64,000 nucleotides of DNA, from contig NZ_CP114013.1 in NCBI RefSeq assembly GCF_028416635.1, positions 124,001-188,000 on the forward strand, written 5' to 3'. Under the pieces are notes generated by a model that searched no databases, was not told the origin of the DNA, and saw nothing but the letters and a program-made list of their open reading frames with translations. This document shows positions 36,201-43,283 of the stretch, piece after piece (position 1 is the stretch's first letter; every line of letters starts with the position of its first letter). Made by a program: the position numbers and the translations under genes. The stretch comes from Baekduia alba. Lineage in GTDB: Bacteria; Actinomycetota; Thermoleophilia; Solirubrobacterales; Solirubrobacteraceae.

Positions 36201-36423
36201 GTGGCAGGTCGACGACCCCAAGCCCGACGATCCGTCGCCGGCACCCGGGCTCGTGGTCGACGGCGACGGCCAGGAGTCCCCGGCCGCCCCGCACGTGTTC
36301 ACGCTGCGTTTCAACGGCGTGAGCGGTGACGAGGACCTGCGCGGCCTCGTCGACTGGCAGGGCTCGACGGCCGACCGCCACCTCGGCGCGACCGTCGTCC
36401 GGCTCCGCCCCGCCGGCGGCTGA
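33292..36423 (+). CDS. Secreted subtilisin-like serine protease (S8) with PA domain
   Basis: A 1043-residue exported subtilase. The TTG at 33292 is chosen because a GGGGGG ribosome site lies about 8 nt upstream and the signal peptide (RLKGVALVAALSISMV ... AVAA) begins there. An I9-type propeptide (YVVELTAPPAALYRGG to GVKAVVPERF) precedes the catalytic domain. The triad is Asp231 (GVVDSGI), His300 (GHGTNVASI) and Ser634 (GTSMSSPQIAGVAAL), with the oxyanion Asn in AAGNAGS. A PA domain is inserted between His and Ser (RGRVVLCEAFAPIG, AAGYILIGGDDAYD). The C-terminal 350 residues are FnIII-like and other beta domains. It probably degrades extracellular protein. A hairpin follows. Confidence 0.92.
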   Translation: MPHRLKGVALVAALSISMVAATAVAAPVPTSAPVLGADPAVTPLALGAPTLGALPTGRSAFDRPNGPAPAPTPDQYVVELTAPPAALYRGGVQGLAPTAPATTGQPLAQRADAVRAWTRELDQRQAAVTAAVPGVKPQVEYRTALAGFAAQLDDAQVTALRAQPGVKAVVPERFVRLAATSPAAGADPTQAAAPAAIAGSEADLLGLPGGLWKRLGGAQHAGAGVIVGVVDSGITPESPSFAAGGLAPPPLFDGACEGGEEFPTTTCNNKLIGARWFVDGYGRGNIGAGEYLSPRDEVGHGTNVASIAVGDRGVDPDVQGNDLGVDRITGIAPAAHLAVYKACWQYGECSTVDVVSAIDAAVRDGVDVLNLSLGGPADPSTSEDPMEAALRNADAAGVAVAVAAGNAGSYPGAVGSPARAPWVTAVGATTGTRTFRSTLHLAAGGRTADVPVATVGPGWHGTQLFDARTRSSGFPDPFGDPRFCADGLSADDVRGRVVLCEAFAPIGIVDPYLKSLGAAGYILIGGDDAYDPELNTPLPSAFVERHDVAAIRSVTDANGGVADLEAGPGHAVPWTPDRVAPFSSRGPSELTGDLLRPDVSAPGVNTLAAYAPNTYASSFGDEGHTKYMPLSGTSMSSPQIAGVAALLTQLHPTWSGAALRSAMVTTAKPVLDGDAPANAVAAGAGRVDPQAAADPGLVFEPSQQDYADYAAGTLKAADLDLPSISVGDATKRATVERTVTSVADVRGSWTASVVGGTPDAVGASVSPRTFTIAPGQKQALAVSVSAYQGADAFQSFAVVLTNRQTQQTVRVPVAVDNPGIVDPPEAVDIAAASADGSQPLTATIAAPVNGVGLGLAAPQVHAGLETGTPEFEGLQEYTLPIALDHATPLLAADAATKDGTPLATNIYDDVDGDGYYTPVDQNALVSRSQSGDDPAQWHEADALDLPAGKYLIEVHVPEPHDQPVPFDLRAWQVDDPKPDDPSPAPGLVVDGDGQESPAAPHVFTLRFNGVSGDEDLRGLVDWQGSTADRHLGATVVRLRPAGG

Positions 36424-36424
36424 T

Positions 36425-36445
36425 CACCGGCGGAGCGCGCCGGTG
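36425..36445. terminator. Hairpin after the subtilase
   Basis: CACCGGCG and CGCCGGTG form an 8-bp stem with a 5-nt loop immediately after the subtilase stop. There is no T-run. A likely terminator by position. Confidence 0.55.
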
Positions 36446-36539
36446 GCATCACGCCGCCGGCGCGCGCCGCAGGCCACCCAGAACGCACGACGGCGGCCAG
36501 ATGGCCGCCGTCACGCTCGTCGAGGTCGGACGACCTCGA

Positions 36540-36857
36540 CTACTCCAAGCCCCACTCACGTCGACCGTCCTCTTCGACCTCGACGGCTTTGCCGACCAGG
36601 TCGGAGGCGTAGCGCAGCATGGCTTCCGCCGCAGCGATACGGCTGCGGCATCCGTCGATCTTGTCGAGGGCACGACGGCAGCCTGCGCCGTCGACGCCGC
36701 GGGCGTCCCGGTACACGGTGCCCCAGAACTTCCAGTCGACGTTGGCGGACGCGATGTCGTCGTGCGCCTTGCTCTCGACGTCGATTGCGGTGCTGAGCAG
36801 CGTGGCCACCCGGCCCTCGAAGCCGTAGTGGACGCGCGGCAGTTCGAACGTGGTCAT
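36540..36857 (-). CDS. Small helical protein, unknown
   Basis: A 105-residue protein with a strong ribosome site (GGAGGGG) before the ATG at 36855-36857. It appears almost entirely alpha-helical (VATLLSTAIDVESKAHDDIA, CRRALDKIDGCRSRIAAAEA) with an acidic end. No signal peptide is present. Size and helicity recall WXG100-like proteins, but the W-x-G turn is not convincingly placed (DWKFWGTVYRD), and no ESX secretion gene is nearby. I do not recognise it. A 460-bp gene-poor stretch lies upstream. Confidence 0.6.
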   Translation of the reverse strand: MTTFELPRVHYGFEGRVATLLSTAIDVESKAHDDIASANVDWKFWGTVYRDARGVDGAGCRRALDKIDGCRSRIAAAEAMLRYASDLVGKAVEVEEDGRREWGLE

Positions 36858-37317
36858 GTCCCCTCCATGGGATCTTCGTGGTTGATGGAGCATCGGAGCC
36901 ATCCGTGCTCCTGTCGGTGCGTCACGACCTTCGCGACGGCCCCTGGTGGTGCAACGCCCGGGCAAACCGCATGCCTGGGTTGTCCGCAGGTCGGTCCGCG
37001 TGCCGCCTCCGCAGAGCGGATTGAGCGAGGGCCAACCGAGGTGGGCGAGGAGTGCCCAACGTCAGGTGCATGGCACCTGTCGCGCATGGCGCACATCCGT
37101 GACCAGCCCTCCTGGAGCTGCTGTCGTCGTCCCTTTTCCCGGGGCGCGGCGACATCCAGCAGGGCCATGATCGCGCAGTCGTGAGACCGCGCGATGGAGA
37201 ACAACCGCATTGGGCTGTTGGGTGGGAAACTCGTCAAGGTGGTGGTGATCCGGCGGCCGACGACGGCGCGGTCATGCCCTCCGTCCATTGAGCGGCGCCG
37301 CGGGAGCGCCCCTGCGA
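36858..37317. other. Gene-poor intergenic stretch
   Basis: About 460 bp between the 105-residue gene and the cyclase-family gene with no convincing coding frame on either strand; composition is slightly lower in GC than the surroundings. It contains a 7-3-7 inverted repeat CAGGTGC-ATG-GCACCTG at 37063-37079 and a second pair ATCGCGC/GCGCGAT at 37170-37176 and 37189-37195. It may hold promoters for the gene on the left, an unrecognised small RNA or decayed sequence. No tRNA-like fold is seen. Confidence 0.5.
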
Positions 37318-38034
37318 TCAGCCGCCGGTCGCGTAGGCGCGGACCGGGAACGTCCCCATGCCGCGCACCTTCACGGGCGCGGCGCTGAACCGGAAGCCGT
37401 CGGGCGGGAGCTGCTCCAGGCCGCGGAGGTGCTCGCAGATCGGGATGCCGGCGCCCAGCAGCGTCGAGTGCACCGGCCGCGTGCCGCCGGTGGTGTCGTC
37501 GATGTTGAGGGAGTCGATGCCGACGAGCCGCGCGCCCTGGTCGGCGAGGTGCCGGGCCGCGTCCTCGGTGAGGAACGGATGGCCCTCGAAGTAGCGGTCG
37601 CTGCCCCAGTGACGGTCCCAGCCGGTGTGGACGAGGACGGCCTTGCCGGCGACGTCGTAGGGCAGCAGGTGCTCGCGGTCGACCGCGCGCTCGCCCGCGC
37701 CCGTGACGTCGACCGTCACCGCGTCGAGGTCGGCGAGCGAATCGAGCGGTAGCTCGGCCAGATCGGCGCCGTCGGCGTAGCGGTGGAACGGGCTGTCGAC
37801 GTAGGTCCCCGTGTTGGAGCAGAGGCCGATGTAGCCGATCTGGAACTCCGTGCCCTCGGCGTAGGTCTCCCGGCTGCGCTCGCGCGAGAGGTAGTCGCAC
37901 ACGACCGGCGCCGGCAGGCCCCGGTAGGTGATCGTGCCGTCTTCGATGACGTGGCTGAGGTCGGCGCGCCAGCGGCCGTCGATCGTCGAGCGCACGCGGC
38001 GGTCCGCGGCGGCGATGTCGGTGGACTCGGTCAA
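37318..38034 (-). CDS. Cyclase-family (kynurenine-formamidase-like) metal hydrolase
   Basis: A 238-residue protein of the putative cyclase/formamidase family. The metal-binding signature, usually HxGTHxDxPxH, here reads SNTGTYVDSPFHRYADG, with Asn and Tyr in place of the first two His residues. The Asp and last His are kept, and later marks are normal (VLVHTGWDRHWG, ARLVGIDSLNIDD, VHSTLLGAGIPICEHL). This looks like a subgroup with altered metal ligation rather than random decay, since the rest is intact. Divergent from the methyltransferase at 38135 with 100 bp between. Substrate unknown; hydrolysis of an amide or ester is the family expectation. Confidence 0.8.
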   Translation of the reverse strand: MTESTDIAAADRRVRSTIDGRWRADLSHVIEDGTITYRGLPAPVVCDYLSRERSRETYAEGTEFQIGYIGLCSNTGTYVDSPFHRYADGADLAELPLDSLADLDAVTVDVTGAGERAVDREHLLPYDVAGKAVLVHTGWDRHWGSDRYFEGHPFLTEDAARHLADQGARLVGIDSLNIDDTTGGTRPVHSTLLGAGIPICEHLRGLEQLPPDGFRFSAAPVKVRGMGTFPVRAYATGG

Positions 38035-38134
38035 GGGTGGGTCGCCTCCGGCGGTCGTGGGGTCGCAGCACAGGGTGCCAGCAGAGGAGCGGTTCGTTCA
38101 AGACGAGGGGCGCCGCGTCGGCGAGGCTGCCGGC

Positions 38135-38788
38135 ATGACCGAGCCAGCGTTCACCCCCGCCCTGGGCCGCGTCGCGCCGGTCCGGTTCTACGACGCCGTC
38201 GCCGCGCTGCTGCGGGAGCGGCTGTGGCGGAGCCTGGTCGTCGGGCACGTCGCGCCGCGACCCGACGACGTGGTCGTCGACGTGGGGTGCGGCACCGGCT
38301 CGCTGGCGCTGCGCCTGCGGCACGTGCAGCCGCAGGCGCGGATCATCGGCGTCGATCCCGACCGCGACGTCCTGGCCGTGGCGCGGCGCAAGGCGCAGGA
38401 CGCGGGCGTCGCGCTCGAGTGGCGGGTCGGCCTGGGCGACGCGCTGGAGGACGTCGTCGGCGCCGGGTCGGCGGCCGTGGCGGTGTCCAGCCTGGTGCTG
38501 CACCAGTGCCCGATGGCGATGAAGCGCGCCGTGCTCGCGTCGATGCACGCGGTGCTGGCGCCGGGCGGGCGGCTGGTGATCGCCGACTACGGGTGGCAGC
38601 GGACGCGGGCGATGCGCCTGGCCTTCCGCGTCGTGCAGCTCGCCGACGGCACCGAGAACACCCAGCCCAACGCGGACGGCGTGCTGCCCGGGCTGATGGC
38701 CGGGGCGGGGTTCCGGGATGTGCGGGAGGTCGAGGTCGTGCCGACGATCACCGGCTCGATCTCGGTCTACGTGGCCCGGCGCGCCTGA
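38135..38788 (+). CDS. Class I SAM-dependent methyltransferase
   Basis: A 217-residue Rossmann-fold methyltransferase: motif I VVDVGCGTGSLALRL, motif II acidic residue in RIIGVDPDRDVL, motif III region AAVAVSSLVLHQC, and GRLVIADYGWQR. The pattern is closest to the Methyltransf_11/25 group that modifies small molecules. The ATG at 38135 is selected; upstream reading is open but lacks family features. Overlaps the convergent AraC regulator by 22 nt at the 3' ends. Confidence 0.87.
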   Translation: MTEPAFTPALGRVAPVRFYDAVAALLRERLWRSLVVGHVAPRPDDVVVDVGCGTGSLALRLRHVQPQARIIGVDPDRDVLAVARRKAQDAGVALEWRVGLGDALEDVVGAGSAAVAVSSLVLHQCPMAMKRAVLASMHAVLAPGGRLVIADYGWQRTRAMRLAFRVVQLADGTENTQPNADGVLPGLMAGAGFRDVREVEVVPTITGSISVYVARRA

Positions 38789-39525
38789 TCGCGCAGCGCC
38801 GGCAGCGCGAGCTTCGGCGTCAGGCCCATCATCTCGCGCATCCAGCGCGTCAGGTGCGCCTGGTCGGCGAAGCCGCCCGTGATCGCGGCGTCGGCGATCG
38901 ACCGGCCCTCGCGCAGCGCCTCGGCCGCCACGCGCAGCCGCACCCAGGCCCGCCAGCGCAGCAGCGGCATGCCGAGCTGCTGCCGGGCCAGCGTGCGGAG
39001 GCGCTGGGACGACAGGCCCACCTGCGTGGCGACGTCCGGCATCGACGTTCCCGGCGCCGCCACCGCGTCCATCGCCGCCACGAGGCGAGGATCGAGCGCG
39101 CGCGACGGGCGGACGGGCCGGAGCTCGGCCTCGGTCAGGCCGCGCAGCTCGGGGGCCGCCGTGATGCCGTCGCCGCAGCGCTCGCGCAGCCGGTCGGCGA
39201 ACGCGCAGTGCGGCTCGACGAAGAACGTCAGCAGGTCCGTGCCCGTGAGGATCCGGTGGCGGGCCATCGGCGCGACGGCCAGCGCCGCGCCACGGTGGCA
39301 CCTGCCCGACGCGTCGACGATGGCGACGGCGCCCTGGACGGCGATGGCGACCTGGAACGCGGCATGACGATGCGCGACGACGTCGATCGCCGGGCCCCGG
39401 TACGCGGCGTAGCCCTCACCGACCGCGAAGGACGGCACGGGGGCGTCGGCGTCCAGCACGCCGACGACGGTACCCGACCGGTCCCGGGCGCTCTCGGTCA
39501 CCGATAGTCCATTTCCGTTGAGCAC
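38767..39525 (-). CDS. AraC-family transcriptional regulator
   Basis: A 252-residue AraC/XylS regulator with an N-terminal cupin-like sensor (VVAHRHAAFQVAIAVQGAVA) and a C-terminal double helix-turn-helix (MPDVATQVGLSSQRLRTLAR; ADAAITGGFADQAHLTRWMR). The C-terminal segment FADQAHLTRWMREMMGLTP is a good family signature. It is divergent from the amidase remnant/thiolase operon, so that operon is a candidate target. The inducer is unknown. Confidence 0.88.
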   Translation of the reverse strand: MLNGNGLSVTESARDRSGTVVGVLDADAPVPSFAVGEGYAAYRGPAIDVVAHRHAAFQVAIAVQGAVAIVDASGRCHRGAALAVAPMARHRILTGTDLLTFFVEPHCAFADRLRERCGDGITAAPELRGLTEAELRPVRPSRALDPRLVAAMDAVAAPGTSMPDVATQVGLSSQRLRTLARQQLGMPLLRWRAWVRLRVAAEALREGRSIADAAITGGFADQAHLTRWMREMMGLTPKLALPALRDQARRAT

Positions 39526-39575
39526 TGAAGAGGCGGGAGTCCTGACGAGAAAGCGCTGACCAGCATCGTGTCCTC

Positions 39576-40184
39576 TTGTTGAATGAGAGTGCTCGTTCTG
39601 ACGCCTCGGTCGAGGTCGAGCTGCCCGAGCTTGCCGACCTGCGCTCGCCGTGGCTGACGGTGATGATGACCGAGGCCAGCGCCTACCACGAGGGCTGGCT
39701 GCGGGAGCGGCCCGACGACTACGGCCGCGACGTCCGCGCGCTGCTGGAGCTCGGCTCGACGCTGCGGGCCGTCGACTACGTCCAGGCGCAGCGGTTCCGC
39801 GCGCTCGTCCGCGAGCGCGCGCTGGAGGCGCTCGCGGCCGTCGACGTGCTGCTGCTGCCCACCGTCCCGTTCACCGCCGCCGCGGTCGGCGCCCGCACCG
39901 TCGACGTCGGCGCGGCGCAGCCCGGCGACCTCCTCACCGAGTTGACGCGCTTCGCGACGGTCGCCAGCGCCACGGGGCTGCCCGCGCTCTCGCTGCCGTG
40001 CGGGCGCGACGACGCCGGCCTGCCGATCGGCATCCAGCTCATCGGCCGCCCCTTCGCCGAGGCCCGGCTGTGCCAGCTCGGCCACGCCTACGAGCAGGCG
40101 ACCACCTGGCACGACCGCGTCGCGTCCCTCCCCGTCGCCGTCCCCACCCCCTCCCCCTCCGGAAGCGAGTCCACCGATGCGTGA
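39576..40184 (+). pseudogene. 5'-truncated amidase-signature enzyme, C-terminal ~195 residues
   Basis: The frame, from a possible TTG at 39576, shows only the C-terminal part of an amidase-signature hydrolase: VELPELADLRSPWLTVMMTE, YVQAQRFRALVRERALEALA, VDVLLLPTVPFTAAAVG and the terminal GLPIGIQLIGRPFAEARLCQ. The Lys-Ser-Ser catalytic triad and the Gly/Ser-rich signature, which lie in the missing N-terminal ~270 residues, are absent. The end overlaps the thiolase ATG, so translation through the remnant may still deliver ribosomes to the thiolase. It cannot be an active amidase; a retained binding fold is possible. Confidence 0.75.
39581..39598. promoter_or_regulatory. Imperfect palindrome near the amidase-remnant start
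   Basis: GAATGAG-AGTG-CTCGTTC is a 7-4-7 inverted repeat with one mismatch, in a small AT-richer island between the divergent AraC gene and the amidase remnant/thiolase unit. A related AATGAGAATGA occurs at 41414-41424 after the thiolase. It could be an AraC or TetR-type operator. Position is suggestive only. Confidence 0.35.
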
Positions 40185-41391
40185 CGCCCTGATCTGCGAG
40201 CCCCTGCGAACGCCCGTCGGCGGGTTCGGCGGGGTGTTCCGCGACGTCCCCGTCACCCACCTCGCGCGCACGGTCGTCGACGCGCTGCTGGCCCGCACCG
40301 GCCTCGCGCCCGGCGCCGTGGACGACGTCATCCTCGGCCAGGGCTACCCGGGCGGCGAGGCGCCGGCGCTGGGACGGGTGACCGCGCTCGACGCCGGCCT
40401 GGCGGCGGAGGTGCCCGGCTTCCAGCTCGACCGCCGTTGCGGCTCTGGCCTGCAGGCCGTGCTGGAGGCGAGCATGCAGGTGCAGACCGGCGTGGCCGAC
40501 GTCGTCATCGCCGGCGGGGCCGAGAGCATGAGCCAGGTCGAGTTGTACGCCAACGGCGTGCGCTGGGGCACGCGCCTCGGCGGCGCGACGCTCGAGGACC
40601 GCCTCGTCCGCAGCCGGGTGACGGCCGGCGGCGAGCGGCATCCGCTGCCCGGCGGCATGATCGAGACGGCCGAGAACGTGCGCCGCGCCTACGGCGTCAC
40701 GCGCGACGACCAGGACGCGCTGGCCCTGCGGTCGCACCGTCTCGCCGTCGCCGCGCAGGAGCGCGGAGCGTTCGCCGAGGAGATCGTGGCCGTGGAGGTG
40801 CCGGACCGCAAGCGCGGGCCGCGCACGATCGACCGCGACGAGCACCCGCGCCCCGACGCGAGCCTCGAGCGGCTGTCGGCGCTGCGGCCGATCATGGGCG
40901 CGCAGGACCCGGACGCGACGGTCACGGCCGGCAACGCGAGCGGGCAGAACGACGGCGCCGCCGTGTGCGTCGTCACGCACGCCGAGCGCGCGGCGGAGCT
41001 GGGGCTGCGCCCCCTCGCGCGGCTCGTGGGGTGGGCCGCGGCCGGCGTGGCACCGGAGACGATGGGCACCGGCCCGGTCCCGGCGACGGCGAAGGCGATG
41101 GCGCGCGCCGGCCTCACGCTCGAGCAGATGGATCTCGTCGAGCTCAACGAGGCCTTCGCCGCCCAGGTGCTCGCAGTGCTGCGGGAGTGGGACATGGAGG
41201 GCGACCTCGACCGCGTCAACGTCAACGGCTCCGGCATCTCGCTGGGCCATCCGATCGGCGCGACCGGCGCGCGGGTCATGACGACGCTGCTGCGCGAGCT
41301 CGAGCGGCGCGGCGGGCGCTACGGGCTCGAGACGATGTGCATCGGCGGCGGCCAGGGCCTGGCGGCGATCTTCGAGAACCTGCACGCCTGA
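40177..41391 (+). CDS. Thiolase / acetyl-CoA acyltransferase
   Basis: A 404-residue biosynthetic/degradative thiolase that condenses or cleaves acyl-CoA thioesters. Nucleophile Cys88 in DRRCGSGLQAV, then the substrate-site GGAESMSQVELY, the NEAFAAQVL motif, the catalytic GHPIGATGAR and the second Cys in MCIGGGQG are all present, so it should be active. The ATG overlaps the stop of the amidase remnant (ATGCGTGA), implying translational coupling with it. Which pathway it serves is unclear; fatty-acid oxidation or a degradative route controlled by the adjacent AraC protein are possibilities. Confidence 0.9.
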   Translation: MRDALICEPLRTPVGGFGGVFRDVPVTHLARTVVDALLARTGLAPGAVDDVILGQGYPGGEAPALGRVTALDAGLAAEVPGFQLDRRCGSGLQAVLEASMQVQTGVADVVIAGGAESMSQVELYANGVRWGTRLGGATLEDRLVRSRVTAGGERHPLPGGMIETAENVRRAYGVTRDDQDALALRSHRLAVAAQERGAFAEEIVAVEVPDRKRGPRTIDRDEHPRPDASLERLSALRPIMGAQDPDATVTAGNASGQNDGAAVCVVTHAERAAELGLRPLARLVGWAAAGVAPETMGTGPVPATAKAMARAGLTLEQMDLVELNEAFAAQVLAVLREWDMEGDLDRVNVNGSGISLGHPIGATGARVMTTLLRELERRGGRYGLETMCIGGGQGLAAIFENLHA

Positions 41392-41425
41392 GCGAAACGC
41401 ACGATAACTCAACAATGAGAATGAC

Positions 41426-42664
41426 CTAGCTTATCCGCACCGACGCGCCGGCGGCTCCAGCGGCCCGCGCACGGGCGGCCTGGCGGACCAGGTGGTCACG
41501 CTCGGCGACGTCCGTCGCCCGCTGGGCGGCCTCCGCATACGCGGTGGCGGCGGCGGCCAGGTCGCCGTCGCGCTCGTGCAGGTGGCCGCGCACGGCGTGC
41601 CAGCGATGACGGTCGCCGAGCACCTCGCGCAGCCGGTCGGTCTCGCGCAGCCCGGCGGCGGCGCCGCGGACGTGGCCGACCGCGACCGCGCGCCCGAGCA
41701 CCGCGGCCGGGTCCTGGCTCACCGGGTCGCCGCTCAGCGCGACGAGGTCGTCGTACCAGGCGAGGATCTGCGGCCAGTCGGTCTCCTCGGCGCTCGCCGC
41801 GTCGTCGTGCAGGGCGGCGATGGCGGCCTCGACCTGGTAGTGGCCCGGGCGCTGGACGGCCAGCGCCGACTGCAGGACGCGCACGCCCTCGGCGATCGCG
41901 CGGGTGTCCCACAGGCCGCGGTCCTGGCGGTCGAGCGTGACGATCCGGCCCTCGTCGTCGAAGCGCGCCGGGAGCCGGGCGTGGTTGAGGAGCATCAGCG
42001 CGAGCAGCCCGCGCGCCTCCGGCTCCTCGGTCGCGAGCGTGAGCTGCCGGGCGAGCCGCATCGCCTCGGCCGCCAGGTCCACGCGGGCGGCCGGTCCGAC
42101 ATGCCCGGTCGTGTAGACGAGGTAGAGCACGCGCAGCACGACCGCGAGGTCGCCGGGCTGGTCCAGGCGAGGGGCGGGTGGGCCGGCGAGCGCGCGCTTG
42201 GCCCGGCTGATCCGCTGCGCCATCGTGGCCTCCGGCACGTAGAAGGCATCGGCGATCTCCCGGGTGGTGAGTCCGGCGACGGCGCGCAGGGTCAGCGCCA
42301 CCTGGGAGGCGGGCGAGAGGTCGGGGTGGCAGCAGCAGAAGAGCAGGAAGAGGGTGTCGTCGCCCTCCTCGGGAGGGGGCCCGCTCGCCCGCGGCTCGGC
42401 GTACGTCGCCTCCTCGCGGCGCTGACGGGCGGCCTCGCTGCGGCGCGCGTCGACGAGCCGCCGGGTCGCGACCGTCGCCAGCCACGCGCCCGGGTCGCGC
42501 GGCGGATGCTCGGGCCACGCGCGCAAGGCCTCCAACAACGCCTCCTGCAGCGCGTCCTCGGCGGCGTCGAAGTCCTCGCCCCGCCGGACCAGGCCCGCGA
42601 GCACCCGCGGGACGAGGGCGCGCAGCGCGCCCTCGTCCCGCCGTCGCGTCGGCTCGTCGCTCAC
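41426..42664 (-). CDS. ECF42-type RNA polymerase sigma factor
   Basis: A 412-residue ECF sigma factor with a long C-terminal extension. The sigma2 region (FDAAEDALQEALLEALRAW) and sigma4 (LTTREIADAFYVPEATMAQR, ISRAKRAL) are followed by about 220 residues of helical repeats (LLALMLLNHARLPARFDDEG, HLHERDGDLAAAATAYAEAA). This layout, with a DGPF/YCII gene immediately upstream, defines the ECF42 group, in which the C-terminal TPR-like domain rather than a classical anti-sigma factor controls activity. The GTG start at 42662-42664 overlaps the stop of the DGPF gene. Its own targets typically include the DGPF gene. Confidence 0.9.
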   Translation of the reverse strand: MSDEPTRRRDEGALRALVPRVLAGLVRRGEDFDAAEDALQEALLEALRAWPEHPPRDPGAWLATVATRRLVDARRSEAARQRREEATYAEPRASGPPPEEGDDTLFLLFCCCHPDLSPASQVALTLRAVAGLTTREIADAFYVPEATMAQRISRAKRALAGPPAPRLDQPGDLAVVLRVLYLVYTTGHVGPAARVDLAAEAMRLARQLTLATEEPEARGLLALMLLNHARLPARFDDEGRIVTLDRQDRGLWDTRAIAEGVRVLQSALAVQRPGHYQVEAAIAALHDDAASAEETDWPQILAWYDDLVALSGDPVSQDPAAVLGRAVAVGHVRGAAAGLRETDRLREVLGDRHRWHAVRGHLHERDGDLAAAATAYAEAAQRATDVAERDHLVRQAARARAAGAAGASVRIS

Positions 42665-43080
42665 GCCGGACAGTCGTCCGAGGAGGACCCGGACATGACC
42701 TCCCGGACGTCGATCCACTCGTGCAGCGGGCCCCCGCCCGGGCCGGGCTCGGAGGAGATGTAGGCCGCGATCTCGAGCGCGCGCTCGTGCGACTCGACGT
42801 CGATCATGTACCAGCCCGCCACGAGATCGCTCGTCTCGGGCAGCGGGCCGTCGGTGGTGACCGGCGCCGCGTCCGGGCCGCCGTAGCGGACCCAGGTCTG
42901 CGCCGGCGTGAGCGCCCGCACGTCGACGAGCTCGCCGTTCTCCTCGAGCAGCGCGCGGACCTGCTTGAGGAAGGCGAAGTGCGCCTCCACGTCCCCGGGG
43001 TCCCACTGGTCCATCGGCGGGAAGGGACGGTGCGGCTCCGGGCCGCCGCGGTAGTGCTTGAGGAGCAGGTACTTGGGCAT
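42661..43080 (-). CDS. DGPF/YCII-domain protein, ECF42 partner
   Basis: A 139-residue YCII-related protein with the DGPF-like motif TTDGPLPETSDLVAGWYMID. The N-terminal PKYLLLKHYRG strand and the middle FAFLKQVRALLEENGELVD helix fit the family. It is the standard partner gene of ECF42 sigma factors and overlaps the sigma gene by 4 nt (GTGA), so both are made together. An AGGAG site precedes the ATG at 43078-43080. The molecular function of the family in this context is not settled. Confidence 0.88.
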   Translation of the reverse strand: MPKYLLLKHYRGGPEPHRPFPPMDQWDPGDVEAHFAFLKQVRALLEENGELVDVRALTPAQTWVRYGGPDAAPVTTDGPLPETSDLVAGWYMIDVESHERALEIAAYISSEPGPGGGPLHEWIDVREVMSGSSSDDCPA

Positions 43081-43283
43081 CGGTGGTCTCCTGGTGTCGT
43101 GGGCCGCGCCTCCTGTGGCCCTTCACCTGGTGAGCGGAGCCGGTCAGAGCTTCTCGACATGCAACCACGAACTGCTCGATCGGTCAGGACGCTCGTGCCG
43201 GATCGTGGAGATCGGCCGTCCCATGCACCGGTGACCGGCCCCCGCGTCCACCGCACCGGCGTGCGCGAGCGCGGAAGCTCGGG

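Noticed and set aside
36540-36857. WXG100/ESX secretion substrate
   Set aside because: The W-x-G turn is not in the right helical context and no EccC or other ESX gene is nearby.
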